Below, one piece after another: positions 19,651 to 30,082 of a DNA stretch of 49,774 nt (its first letter is position 1; every line of letters starts with the position of its first letter). Under the pieces are notes generated by a model that worked only from the letters and a program-made list of their open reading frames with translations, did no database searches and was not told where the DNA came from. A program made the translations under genes and the position numbers. Source of the stretch: Chara braunii (Eukaryota > Streptophyta > Charophyceae > Charales > Characeae); the NCBI GenBank assembly GCA_003427395.1, contig BFEA01000192.1, forward strand, positions 883,713-933,486, read 5' to 3'.

Positions 19651-20581
19651 GTGTGGCAGAATAATTGAAGGAGAGGATGTCTGCCTGGGCCAAGATGAAG
19701 AAAGATAGTAAAGGGCAGCTAGTGCTAGTAGATGTAGAGGTTTTCAGGAGTAGGGTTGGGGCCCTTATAGACTCAGGGGCCACCCGGAGTTACATTAGTT
19801 GTAGGGCGCTGAAGAAGTTGAGGCTATGGTTGAAAGTAATTGGAAGACCCCATAGTTAGTGTCCTCGCAGACAACCGCACGATGCGAGTTGAGGATTACG
19901 TAGAGGGAGTCCAGGCGTACTTCCGCCTAGAGAAAGATGGGAAGGTGGAAAAAGTTCTCCATTCCCTGACTCTCCTCGTTCAGGATGACCTTCCTTTTGA
20001 CATAGTCCTAGGCATGGACTGGGGAGAGGCAGCAAGGGCCAAACTCCACTTGAGAGAGCATGAGTGTAGGCTCCCTAGCCCGTCAGGCGAGGTTAAGACA
20101 ACCCGTCTGTTCCATGTGTCAGGAGTAGACAACTCGCTGGCACATTGCTGTCTCAGTGCTCCCGCGTTCGCGCGATTAGTGAAAAAGGAGTAGTTAGAGG
20201 ATCAGGTCTTTGAGGTGTATGTTAGACTTGCCACTGAGCCTAAGGAAGAGATAAGTTCCACGGATCCCACCATTGCCAAGCTGCTAGAAAAGTTTAAAGA
20301 CTTTTACGAGCCGCCGACAGGAGTAGTTCCGCGGCCGATCCAGCACAGGATAGAGATAGAGTCTGGCAGTAGAACTCCTAAGGGCGCAGTCTATAGGATG
20401 TCGCCTAGAGAGTTAGAGGAGTTGCGCAAGCAGTTAGACAAGCTCCTTGAGAAGGGTTGGATTAGGCCCAGTTCGTCTCCTTTTGGAGCACCTGTTTGAT
20501 TTGTCCCAAAAAAGGAAGGAGAGTTGCGCATGTGTATAGATTATAGGGGTCTGAATGCAATTACTGTTAAGAATGCGGAAC
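19651..20581 (+). pseudogene. Element F protease, copy 2, and RT N-terminus
   Basis: A second copy of 18691-19650, offset about 960 bases and clearly diverged. It has ALIDSGATRSYIS with an intact D-S-G, LPFDIVLGMDWGEAARA in frame, and LFHVSGVDNSLAHCC. A TAG at about 20191 stands where copy 1 has CAA (Gln). The RT fingers follow from 20215 ([29 protein letters not shown]), with a TGA at 20497 and then [20 protein letters not shown]. The copies probably came from unequal recombination between related elements. Confidence 0.82.
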
Positions 20582-21680
20582 CACTGCCCAGGATAGACGA
20601 TCTCTTAAATTGGGTGCAGGGTTTCAAGTACTTCTCAAAGATAGATTTATCATCAGATAGAAGTCTCATTCTGATGACCAGTACACGACTGCGTTTCGGA
20701 CTAGGTACGGGCATTATGAGTCCATAGTTATGCCCTTTGGACTGACCAATGCGTCAGCTACGTTTCAGCGATGTATGAACGATCTGTTTAGACCTTGGTT
20801 AGACAGGTTCGTCGTAGTCTATTTAGATGACATCCTAGTTTTCAGTAAGACCCTCCAAGAGCACCAGGGTCATTTGAGGCAGGTCTTGGAGAAACTGAGG
20901 GAGTCAAACTTCAAGATCAATGCGAAGAAGTGCGAGTGGGCCAAGACATAGGTTTTGTACTTGGGCCACGTATTAGACGGAGATGACATTAAGCCTGAGG
21001 ACAGCAAGATAGCGGCAATTAGAGATCGGTCGACGCCCTGCACGTTGACAGAGTTGCGGTCGTTCCTAGGCCTAGCTAACTACTACAGGAAGTTCGTGAG
21101 GAACTTCTCCACTATCGCTGCTCCCTTGCGCAGGTTGCTTAAGAAAGAGGCAATCTGGCAACGGGATAAAGATTGTACGTCTGCGCTAAAGAGGTTAAAG
21201 CGCGCATTGATGGAGTACCCTGTCCTCAAGGTCGCAGACCCGTCCTTGCCATTTGTCGTCACCACGGACGCAAGACAATATGGGATAGGCGCCGTGTTAC
21301 AGCAAGACGACGACAATGGCTACAGACCCGTAGAGTTCATGTCAACGAGGATGCCCTCAGAGAAGGTAGCCACCTCGACGTATGAGAGAGAACTCTACGC
21401 TTTTAGGCAGGCCTTAGAGCACTGGAAGCATTACCTGCTTGGGAGGCACTTCAAAGTGTACTCCGACCACGAAACGCTCAGATGGTTGAAGACACAGGCC
21501 AAGATGACACCTAAGTTGACTAGGTGGGCCGCTGAGATAGACCAATATGACTTTGAGCTCAAGCCAGTGAAGGGCAAGTACAACGTAGTTGTGGATGCTC
21601 TGAGTAGGAGATCAGATTACTTTGGAGCTATAGTTCACTATCTGGACATAGGGCGTGACCTGCAAGAGAAAGTTAGATAG
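20582..21680 (+). pseudogene. Element F reverse transcriptase and RNase H
   Basis: [22 protein letters not shown] is followed by a frameshift near 20645. The frame 20730-20951 gives [13 protein letters not shown] and [14 protein letters not shown] (intact YxDD). A TAG at 20949 precedes VLYLGH. The frame 20955-21680 is long: LRSFLGLANYYRKFVRNFS, VTTDARQYGIGAVLQQ (RNase H Asp), STYERELYAF (Glu), FKVYSDHETLRW (Asp) and NVVVDALSRR. TAG codons at 21678 and 21690 end the frame where Gln fits. RT copies RNA into DNA, and RNase H removes the template. Confidence 0.88.
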
Positions 21681-23069
21681 GCGTATGCGTAGGACCCTAT
21701 CTATAGTGACCTCCTCAAGAGAGTCAAGGAGGCCCCAGAGACTGAGCCACATTACCGCACTACAGAGGGTTTGCTATTCGAGAAGACTAATGTAGTAGAC
21801 CGCCTGTGCATTCCCAACAATGAGGAGATCCGAAGTTTGATCTTAGGGGAATGCCATGATACAGAGGGACATTTCGGTTGGCAAAAGACTTTGGCCAATC
21901 TGATGCACTCGTACACATGGCCAGGAATGAAGCGCGACTACATAGAATGTGTCCGCAGTTGCAAAGTCTATCAGAGAAACAAGACTACTACGCGTGTTCC
22001 CTTATGTCTTCTCAGAGCCTTGCCCATTCCAAACCAGCCTGGAGATTCAGTCTCCATGGATGTCGGTGTCAAGAGTATGCAGAGGCGCGCACAGAGTTAG
22101 TGATTCAGAAGTTTTTTTTTATTTTGGGTTAGTGAGCATGGAGTCCCGTTGTCAATAGTTAGTGATAGAGATAGTCGCTTTACCAGCCGGAACTGGCAGG
22201 AACGGATGAGAGTCTACGGGTCTAAGTTGTTGATGTCGTCTGGCCGCCATCCAGAGACTAACGGTCAGACAGAGCTGATGAACAAGATCCTGCAGCAAGT
22301 TCTGCGCATGTACATTAGACCCGATCAGATCAACTGGGACGAGATGTTACCCAAGGTAGCCAGTGCATACAATAACAGCGTGCATTTGTCCACCTGTCGC
22401 ACTCCCAATGAGTTGCACAAGTCCTTCAGACCGCATAGACCATTTGAGGGACTGAACCGGGATCAGATTCACAGGCTACCGCCCGGTACCAGGGAGTTTG
22501 CGATGCAACACGAGAAAGAGATAGCGACCGTTGTTGAGAACCTCAGGAAGGCCCAGCACCGCATGATAGAGCAGGCGAATCAGCACTGTCGCCCGTCGCA
22601 GTTTCAGGTAGGCGACTTGGTCTGGGTCAAGTCTAAGGAGTTTGCTCCTGAGGAGAACATCTCGCAGAAGTTACTGCCCGCGTACAGAGGACCGTGGCCA
22701 GTTCTAGAAGTTAAAGGCGGAGAAGATGGACCGTCCTATACTATAGAGATACCAGCACACCTCCACACCTACCCCGTATTTCACGCATCAAAGTTGCTGC
22801 CGTGTGTCACAAGTCAACAGTTTCCATCTAGACGGTTCATGATCCCTCCAGACATGGACGGAAGGTATGACATTGACGGCATTGTAGTTGAAGATATGTT
22901 CAGAACAGGAGGTAGAGGTTGTCCACGGAAACAGTACAAGGTCCGGTTCGCTTATCAGGAGCCGGAGGATGACCGCTGGTTCACGAGATCAGAACTTCTA
23001 GAAACAGCTCCCGATATAGTTAAAGCCTACGAGAGAGATCAGAGAGGTAAAGGTCCTGCCTTGGACTGA
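21681..23069 (+). pseudogene. Element F integrase with chromodomain
   Basis: The zinc-binding part (21771-22100) has ECHDTEGHFGWQKT and ends C-K-V-Y, so the last Cys of the HHCC set is Tyr. The first catalytic Asp (VSMDV) is present. About 100 bases after it are deleted near 22060-22090, followed by a T9 run and a TAG. The frame 22149-23069 is intact: IVSDRDSRF (second Asp), ETNGQTELMNK (Glu), FQVGDLVWVKSKEF, YPVFHASKLLP and a chromodomain-like block (IDGIVVEDMF, KQYKVRFAYQ, DDRWFTRSELL). It ends AYERDQRGKGPALD. Confidence 0.87.
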
Positions 23070-23112
23070 ATTATTCTCGGAGGACCTCGAATTTAGGCCA
23101 GCGGGAGTGAAA

Positions 23113-24038
23113 TGGTATTCAGCAGTTCGCAGTAGCTGATGCAGATCCCAGGGCTCGATCCCTAGTCCCCACCTTACCTGTGTATAGTATCTGTGTCGGC
23201 CCTTAGAGTTGAACCAGCGACCTGTGTATTTGTAGCAGTGGTAGACTGTCGTAGGTCCTGAGTTCGCAGGGGTTCGATCTGTAGACCTGCCGAGTAGGAG
23301 TCTTAGTCAGGTCTAGAAGTCGTAGCTGTAGCTTTCTTGAAAGGTCAAGGTCGTAGCTGCTACAGTCCAGAAGGGGTCAGAGTTGTAGCTGCTACAGTCA
23401 CGAAAGGCCAAGTCTACGGCCTTCCGGAAGGTCCCAGTAGTGGCCTTTCGAAGCTGCCCACGTTTAGACTAAGGCAAGTGGGCAAGTGGTGAGGCAAGTG
23501 GTCAAGTGGTGGAGTCTACCCGTGCTGAGTCAGCAGTCCCAGTCCCCAGTCAGTCCTGGTCCAGTCCAGCAAGTACCGTATGGGACTGTGTGCATTTTGG
23601 GCATGGGAAAGGGCCAGACCAACGAGCTGCAGAAGTATAAATCAAGAGGCAGCGCCCAGCCATTCATTCATTCCTGCGTGAGCCATGCAGAAGCGCTGCC
23701 ACAGCGACTTGTGCAAGGAGGTCTGCAGTGAGCCCGAGGACGAAGTGGGCAGAGAGACGAAGCTTAGCTATGGCGATAGGGTAGAGGCGGCCATAGCCGC
23801 CATAGCTGTAGTTAGTGTTCAGTGTGTGTGTGTGAGTTTTCAGAGAGACGCGTGTGGGATATCCAGGGTGATCCACTGTATGCGAACAGAGAGTTGTATG
23901 GGCGCTATATCGCCATAGCCATTTGGGAGGGAACTCGTATCTGGTTGCCATATCTCTGAGTTTGGACCGGGCGAATGTCGCCAGTTTGCTGCGCTACTGT
24001 TTGCATGCATGTAAAGTGCGAAAGAAAGCAAGTCTGAT
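23113..24038 (+). mobile_element. 3' LTR of element F
   Basis: Starts TGGTATTCAG after a purine-rich stretch (GCGGGAGTGAAA) 40 bases past the chromodomain stop. It ends near CAGTCTGATTG where an antisense D-family LTR fragment starts. It is colinear with the 5' LTR and with 308-1032. TATAAAT lies at 23636, followed by CCATTCATTCATTC. The U3 part holds three tRNA B-box-like motifs. Confidence 0.75.
23636..23642 (+). promoter_or_regulatory. TATA box of F 3' LTR
   Basis: TATAAAT about 25 bases upstream of the ATTCATTC run that is shared by the F-family LTRs. Confidence 0.6.
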
Positions 24039-24228
24039 TGCAGGGCCTGCATTCTTTGGAAAACCCCAGAAAGCTCGGCCTGGGTTCCTCTCAACCAACT
24101 GACGCGTCGCAACTGCCTGGACCCCAAATATGAATTTGACAGCCGCCTCTTGTGATATGTTAGGCCCACCTTCACTTAGGGCGAGCACTCTTGCAACAGG
24201 GGCGCCTCAGGCCTGCCGAGGACCCAGA
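24039..24228 (-). mobile_element. Antisense fragment of D-family LTR 5' end
   Basis: The reverse complement matches the first ~190 bases of the D LTRs: GAGGATCTGGGTCCTCGGCAGG, CCTAAGTGAAGG, GGGCCTAACA, TTTGGGGTCCAGGCAGTT, CAGTTGGTTGAG and CAGGCCGAGC. It abuts the F 3' LTR. The LTR start lies at the right end, near 24228-24238. Confidence 0.8.
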
Positions 24229-24450
24229 TCCTCGCCCAAGGTCCATTTACTTCGCCTGATGATAGTTTCAACCCTGAGCTGTCTGGAGTATATGGGCCTT
24301 CTAGTTACAACTACCGTCTTCGACCAAACACAACACACCCGCATTATGGCTGTACCAAACCGGGAAGATAGATTGTATACATTCGTTATCAAAGTGTGTT
24401 GTGATGGTAGTTACTTTGCCTGATGTCTGTAGTATGTAGCCACCAAATTC
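24229..24450 (+). repeat. GCCTGAT repeat unit, second locus
   Basis: TTACTTCGCCTGAT at 24247 with AGTATATGGGCCTTCTAGTTACAA after it, and TTACTTTGCCTGAT at 24411 with TTCTAGTTACAA after it. The same combination is found at 1760-2016. Confidence 0.6.
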
Positions 24451-25532
24451 TAGTTACAAAGCTAAATGTGCACCCAACTGTTCCAGGGGACCTTTCGGTG
24501 CTCATCCAGTGATGGCAGTTCTTTTGGGTCTGTATTTGGATATTTTTTGCCTGCATCTGAGTGTTTCCATCTGCGTTTTTTCTGCATTCTCACACAGAGG
24601 TTTTCCGAACTCACATTTGGAGGTCAGCTGGACGTACCTCCTTTCCTCCGTAGTGTGTCCAAAGTGACTGTCCTTTTGTGTGTTGCTCCCAAACAGGTTC
24701 CTTCCTTGTGAAGTTGGACAGAGTTGATGGGAGAGGGGGCAGTGATGTTTTGTACAGGGAGTGAAGGTGCAAGCAGAAGTGTGTGTGTGTGTTTGGCAGG
24801 GCCCGGGGGGGGGGGGCAGAGGAGGAGGACACGGCCAAGTGTTTTGTTGCTGCATGTCTCTTCCAATGCTGCATCTGGGTGTAGGAGTTTCTTTAATGAT
24901 ACTACGTGACTGGCAGACTCAGAGCTTCGCCCTATGAAAGTAGTAAATGACTGGCGCGCTCAGAGCTTTCCCAATGCATGTCTGCTCGAATACATCTCTT
25001 CGTCGATTGTCTAGCTCCTGAACCCACGTTGTGGTCTGCATTGCCTTCGAAAACCATCCTAGTCTGAGCAGAACGATGATGCTCAAAGGCGAGCAACAGA
25101 GCAAAGCCTTGCAAAGATCCTTTTCAACTTCATATTCTTTGACTGCCAACTGTGCTGTGTATGTGCAAGGAGTACTTAGGCTAGCATCTGCTCAGTCTCA
25201 GTTTGCAGTTTTGCGGTTCTCGCCAATCGAATGTCTTGTCCATTTGGTCATTGACTTGGTGTTGTTCTGATTAGTCTTTTTTTTGTTTCTACGTTTACGT
25301 AATAATAGTTCGATATAATAATACTTCCTATTAGTCAGTAATTCAGTATACTTACTGTAATAATGATTCCAACTAGTTAGTAATTCAGTATATGTGTGCA
25401 ACCTGACGTGGTGGGTTCTTCCCTGGGGTCCTTGTCTGTGGTGTGCTGTCAGATTCCTGGTGGATCAGAGATCATGCTCCGCGCAAAGCTGACTTTGTCA
25501 CAAGAGCGTCATGGTACGTCACTCAGTTGTGC
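24451..25532. other. Unassigned noncoding DNA
   Basis: No protein family recognised on either strand. It contains a TG run with a G run (24779-24816), a short direct repeat of GACTGGC..CTCAGAGCTT (24909 and 24949), and two copies of AGTCAGTAATTCAGTATA-like sequence (25333 and 25376). Confidence 0.45.
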
Positions 25533-25715
25533 TTTTGACCCATAGCGCAGATTTGTCTTTGCTTACTCTCTCTGTGAGAGTGAACACTTGTGGGCATTCT
25601 TTTCTCTCCAATATAAGAACAATTGTGTTTTCAACCTAGAGCAGATCTCCGTCTGCTTACTCTATTTGTGAGAATGAAAACCTGTCATCATTCTTTTTTC
25701 TTCAGTATGAGGTAT
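25533..25715 (+). repeat. Two-copy tandem repeat (~95 bp)
   Basis: Copy 1 has GCAGATTTGTCTTTGCTTAC..CATTCTTTTCTC. Copy 2 has GCAGATCTCCGTCTGCTTAC..CATTCTTTTTTC, about 95 bases on. Copy 1 can form a perfect 6-bp hairpin (ACTCTC/GAGAGT), which copy 2 largely loses. Confidence 0.6.
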
Positions 25716-26029
25716 GAGAGCATTGAGACACAATTCTGTCTTGGATAGCATAGCATCACAAGGAGACGAAGAGATGTGTTCTCTGGCCATGAGAAGTTCG
25801 GTCTTTGTTACGCCTGCTTCCATTTGCTGTTGCCATAAATCAATGTTGTAGACTTGCCACCCTGCCACCCTCTTCTCTCGCTCTCCCTCCCTAGCTCTCC
25901 CTCTTTGCCTGCACCCCCCCTCCTCCCTAGCCCCCATGTACGCCTGCGTACTTACTCCCCCCAATATCTGTGCACCTCCTGCTTAGCCTTCTGTCATCCT
26001 TATCTGTTCTATTTCCTAGCTATGACTGT
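25716..26029. other. Unassigned, CT-rich tract at 25856-25960
   Basis: No gene recognised. The pyrimidine-rich tract has CCCTCTT/CTCCCTCC-type sequence. Confidence 0.45.
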
Positions 26030-26494
26030 TCATGCAGTTGTGAAAGGATTCATGCTGCAGACACCCAGTCCCGGTCCCAAGGTCCTAACAAGTCCCAAGT
26101 CCCAGGGGTTTTGCAGCATGTCGCAGGAAAGTCTGGAAGGTACTGGACCAACAAGTGTTTGCAGCAGACAGTTCGCTGCTGACCGGTACCGGTCTGAAGC
26201 AGGCCAAGCCAAGCCAAGTGAAGCGAAGACAAGTCCTATATTTAGCTGCTACAGTGCAGCGACTCGTCACTTGTTCACTTGCAAGATGCAGAAGCGCTGC
26301 TGCTGTTTGTGCGTTACGGCAACTTGGGCATTGTGCACCTGAGAGATAGTTCATAGCTAGGCTAGACGTAGAGAAAGAAGACGACGACCATAGCCGCCAA
26401 GGTGTAAGATACCTGAGTGGGTGTATCCAGGGTAACGATCCAGGGTAGAGAGAGAGACAGACGAGGGAGACAGCCGCGTGCATGCGCGCGCGCG

Positions 26495-26532
<38 letters not shown>

Positions 26533-26747
26533 GGGATGGCATAGCCGCTACCTTGTTGAGACCCGCTGTGTGTGTGTGTGTGCGGCAGAGCTGCTGGTGA
26601 CAAACATTCTTGTATACTGGCAATAATATTGGTGACGACATCTTCAAGTGTGGATTGTATCTCGGTTTGGCTTCTCATGTGTGAATTCTCATGTGGATGT
26701 TCGTTGGTGTGTGCAAGTTGAACTTGACGGGTACTTGGTTCATTTCA
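26030..26747 (+). mobile_element. LTR of element H (distant relative of F LTR)
   Basis: Ends in CA one base before a perfect PBS. It shares AGAAGCGCTGC, a CCATAGCCGCC block, CCAGGGTAACGATCCAGGG and a (TG)n run with the F LTRs. CTATATTTA (26236) may be the TATA box. The 5' boundary is uncertain. It contains (CG)n at 26482-26495, (GA)n at 26498-26529 and (TG)n at 26568-26581. Confidence 0.6.
26498..26529 (+). repeat. (GA)n microsatellite
   Basis: Sixteen GA units, directly after an alternating CG run. Confidence 0.95.
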
Positions 26748-26748
26748 G

Positions 26749-26760
26749 TGGTATCAGAGC
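26749..26760 (+). other. Primer binding site (element H)
   Basis: TGGTATCAGAGC, identical to the site at 9911, directly after the LTR end. Confidence 0.88.
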
Positions 26761-27739
26761 TGGTTCCCGCTGCATCCGCTCGGGTTGGAGACGCTGGCAA
26801 GGAAGAAGGCTGGCGGGTGAAAAAAAAAAAAAAAAAGAGATTAGGGTTTGACGAGTCGAGGGCCGAAGTAGAAGGAGCATTGCAAGGAGCAAGAAGAAGA
26901 CTTACCTGCGTTCGAGGAGCTTCATCAAGAAGTGAAGTGCTTTGCTGCCCTGGCGTTGTCAATTATGCAATTTGTTGTGTATGGTACCTTCCCACATACT
27001 TTCTTGGTGACCTCCGCTGCAAAGTCGAATTTCTGTTGATGTCATCATGTCAATTCGAGTCAGCACGTCATAGTTGATCTGCCTGTTGCTTGAAGTCAGA
27101 GACCGATCTCTCCTGGAGGAAAGGCTCCTCCCCCTTGTGGGGGAAGTGGTTAGGGTTGCCGGACTACTTGGGGGCATAGGTACCCAGTGGGACCCTAATC
27201 CCGTGAGAGGGAAAGTTTTGTGTATGCTGTAGGTCGGTCTAGGGTAGCAACTCGGCGGCTGGATGTTTCTCTGGACCCAGTATGGAGCACTGGTAATGAG
27301 CGGCGGGCGCTCGTAAAACAACCCGGCTATGCCCAATGCCCGGTACTGACCGGCGTGCAACTGAAGACTCTTAGCGACACAGCGAGGAGTTGTAGATGTC
27401 AGTAGTGTTTGCCAGCTGTATAATGCACGGGTGAAGTAGGGGTGAGATGTAAGGTCCACCAGTTCAGGACGCCAGGGAGCCCCCCCAAGGACCGGTACTG
27501 ACCGGCTGGCAGAGTTGCTGGTGGTAGTTATACCCGAAAACCGCTGCAATCAGTGAGGGACCAGTCTAAGTCTTGAGAGCGATCTTCATATGGTGGGCAC
27601 GACGTCCTGTTTGCGCCGTTAAATAATTCCTGAGGTCTGTGGTGACTGACCTTAAACTGCCGGTTGCCCACTGGATTGGAAGAGAACTGTAGTGACAGAC
27701 GTGGGGAGGGAAGTAGATTGTCAGACCCTGATTTAGGTT
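26761..27739 (+). mobile_element. Element H leader fragment
   Basis: Follows the PBS. An A run lies at 26821-26836. The block TTTGCGCCGTTAAATAATTCCTGAGG (split here at 27611-27635) matches the conserved leader block of C, D and E. Two copies of CCGGTACTGACCGGC (27340 and 27501) are present. There is no gag, and another LTR-like sequence begins near 27740. Confidence 0.5.
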
Positions 27740-28320
27740 AGGATTAGGTGTTGAGGTGTAGGTCTACGTGGTGAGGAGGCCGAGTCCAGTCTTACTGTGC
27801 CATCTCTCATCATGGATGACTACCACGCAAGGCTCGATCCCTGGTCTGTGGGTTACCACCCGCCAGGCTGCTATTTTACTTTTTCGAGTTTCTGATCTCT
27901 GGTTCCTGACTGTTGGCGTCCTCTGCAGTTGGCGCCCGTTCTCAACTTCCTCTTCTGGCACTTCCGGATTTCGATACTTGGCGCCATCCGGCATTCTGGC
28001 GCCCAGGCTCGGACCTTCGATTTTGAGTTGAGCCCCGAGGCAAATTGCACTTCTGCCCCCCGGACTCAACTTGAGTCCAGTACTTAAGACCGGACTCAAG
28101 CTCAGTTTGGCACTCAGTTTTCGGCCTCAGTGCTTGTGCTTCAGTGTGACTTGCTGTGACATTGTGTTCAGAACCCAAGATTGCGACTTTGCGACTTTGC
28201 CACTTTGTGCCTGCGTCCATCAAGTCGTGTCGAGTCTGTGTCGAGTTGAGTGAGTGTGTATGTGCTCTCCCTCCCTCCCTCTCTCTTCCCTGACCTCGCT
28301 GCTCTGCCTCAGTCCCGTCA
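27740..28320 (+). mobile_element. LTR-like segment of element I
   Basis: Followed by a PBS-like site at 28325. It contains an F-like GGCTCGATCCCTGGTCTG motif (27831) and repeated GGCGCC/TGGCGCC and GACTCAA blocks. The left boundary is not defined and no partner LTR is in the window, so the call rests mainly on the PBS position. Confidence 0.4.
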
Positions 28321-28324
28321 CATT

Positions 28325-28336
28325 CGTATCGGAGCG
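28325..28336 (+). other. Degenerate primer binding site (element I)
   Basis: CGTATCGGAGCGG resembles TGGTATCAGAGC with two or three changes, comparable to the decayed sites of G (31116) and E (48030). Confidence 0.4.
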
Positions 28337-28384
28337 GCAAACGGCCCTCCCTCCCTCCTGGTTCCGGCATCGCTATTGTCATCA

Positions 28385-28535
28385 TCTTCGTCGTCGTCAT
28401 CGCCACCACGTCATCGCCATCGTTGTCGTCGTCGTCGCTTCCATGTCAGCACCTCGTACCTGCCGTCGCCGCTATTGCCACGTCAGCACCTCGCTGCCTT
28501 CGTCATCGTCGCTGCCACGTCACTGATCCCGAAGC
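28385..28535 (+). promoter_or_regulatory. CCACGTCA motif group (element I leader)
   Basis: CCACGTCA, CCATGTCA, GCCACGTCAGC and GCCACGTCA occur within 150 bases of the PBS, interspersed with CATCGTCGTC repeats. In element sense this is the same orientation as in A and B. A CAGGTAAGT splice-donor-like sequence follows at 28541. Confidence 0.45.
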
Positions 28536-28552
28536 TGACGCGCAGGTAAGTG

Positions 28553-29307
28553 ACCGATAAAATTTCTTTTTTTTTCCTTTTTTCTTCTTTTTTCCACCTT
28601 TATGTATTCTCCCTCGTTTCTTCTGCTTCTTCTTCTTCCTCGTTGACGTCATCGTTTTTTTCCTTTTTCTTTCATCTCCCCCTCTTTCTTCCCGGTTGCC
28701 AACATTCCCTTTCTTCCTCCTCGTCTTCTTCTTCAACGTCCCCATCCTTCGACCGCCCATTCCCAACTACCGACCCCCACGCGATTTCCCACGCGATCCC
28801 GATTCCCCGTGCAATCCCCCGCACGATCTTCACTACCGTCCCCCCCCCCCGCGCGCTACTTTCCCGCGTGACCGTCGTCATCTCCCCACNNNNNNNNNNN
28901 NNNNNNNNNNNNNNNNNNNNNNNNNNNNNNNNNNNNNNNNNNNNNNNNNNNNNNNNNNNNNNNNNNNNNNNNCCCCCTCCCGATCCCGACTCCCCCACCT
29001 CCCTCCCCAACCACGATCCTAACCCGACAGCAACCAGGCTGCCCTTCCCTCGACATTCCCATCCCCAGTGCGCGCTACCTCCCAACACCCCCCCCATCGA
29101 TCTCGACCCATTCACTGCTCACCTTCCGCAGCGCGACTTCCCCCCCCCACTGACCACACGCACCTCCCTCCTCCCCGCACCGCCGTCTTCCACCCGCCCC
29201 CCCCGTGCGTTACCACACGCTTTCCCTTCCCCCTGCGCAACTTCCCCCACTCTTCCCCCCCCATCGTCACCAATCATCATCATCATCATCAATCTACCCG
29301 TGCAGCC
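28553..29307 (+). repeat. Long pyrimidine-rich tract with sequence gap
   Basis: Mostly C and T on the plus strand (TTTTTTTCC, CTTCTTCTTC, CCCCCCCC and CCTCC blocks). Open frames here are compositional artefacts. An 83-base N gap (28890-28972) interrupts it. Confidence 0.75.
28890..28972. other. Assembly gap (83 N)
   Basis: A run of 83 N within the pyrimidine-rich tract. Confidence 1.
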
Positions 29308-29477
29308 CTCCCCATTCTAACCCTACCTACTACTCTACCACCCAATCAATCATAGATAGGATCGCTCCGCCCTTGATTTACTTCATTAGTAACTCTCCCC
29401 ATTCTAACCCTACCTACTACGCTACCACCCAATCAATCATAGATAGGATCGCTCTGCCCTTGATTTACTTCATTAGT
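29308..29477 (+). repeat. Tandem repeat, 87-bp period, two copies
   Basis: CTCCCCATTCTAACCCTACC begins at 29308 and again at 29395. The two units differ at only a few bases and both end TTACTTCATTAGT. Confidence 0.92.
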
Positions 29478-29715
29478 CATTTTCTCTCTTTCTTCAAAAT
29501 TTACTTGAAGTAATTATTCAACATTTCTTTTTCATTAATTCTTTTTCGAAAATATTTTTAATTAATTCTTTTTTGAAGTTTTTGAAAGTACGAAGAATTA
29601 ATTATTCTTTCTCGGCCTTTCTTCCTTGAAATTCGAAAATAAGTTTAATTAATTGTTTTTTGAAATTTTTGTAATCCGAAAATATTTTTGAATTAATTAA
29701 ATTCCTTCCTTTTTC
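29478..29715. repeat. AT-rich repeat, left flank of G
   Basis: Repeated AATTAATT, TTCTTTTTCGAA and TTGAAATTTTT blocks. The right flank of G (38739-38877) is built from the same blocks. Confidence 0.65.
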
Positions 29716-30062
29716 ATAATCCGATGGGGGTGGGGGAAGATGAAAAGGGAGGCACAGTTACTGGCAAATGCTCGGTCCTTGTGTGAGTCGAGCCCTCACC
29801 AGTGGCCCCAACCCTGCACCCTAAATCGCTAGGGCAAAGGGACGAACATGCCGTTACCCCTCTCCACCAAGAGAGGTAACCTCCCTTCACCAAAGAGAGG
29901 TAGAAAGCTATGCTTGCAGGGGTCCCCTGTATAGCCTTAGGAGTAGTGGTAGGTAGTGAAAAGAAAGATATGTTCCATGACATGGCAGAACGCCAGTTAA
30001 AAGAAAGATATGTGAGGTGAGAGAAAATATATGCCTGTCCCCGAATGAGGAGAAGGCAGCTT
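29716..30062 (-). other. Unassigned segment, possible tRNA-derived head
   Basis: On the minus strand GGGCTCGACTCAC (near 29786-29798) resembles a Pol III B box, with TAGCGATTTAGGG (29828-29840) at A-box distance. AGAGAGGTAAC and AGAGAGGTAGA repeats are present. No A-tail was seen, so this is only a possible SINE fragment. Confidence 0.25.
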
Positions 30063-30082
30063 TAAAATAATAATAATAATAA
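30063..30082 (+). repeat. (AAT)n microsatellite at G insertion point
   Basis: AAATAATAATAATAATAAT directly abuts the G 5' LTR. Confidence 0.85.

Noticed and set aside
24500-24720. Possible host exon (open on both strands, flanked by AG and GT)
   Set aside because: No recognisable protein family, no codon-like pattern, and neighbouring DNA is repetitive. AG/GT dinucleotides alone are too common.
26085-26678. Minus-strand 197-residue frame
   Set aside because: It lies across an LTR with microsatellites, with low-complexity Ser/Leu runs.
28250-28550. CRISPR-like or tandem CATCGTCGTC repeats
   Set aside because: These are irregular trinucleotide-type repeats without spacers, in eukaryotic DNA.
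28550-29320. Long Ser/Pro-rich open frames on both strands
   Set aside because: They lie in a pyrimidine-rich tract, run through an 83-N gap and show no family motif, so they are composition artefacts.
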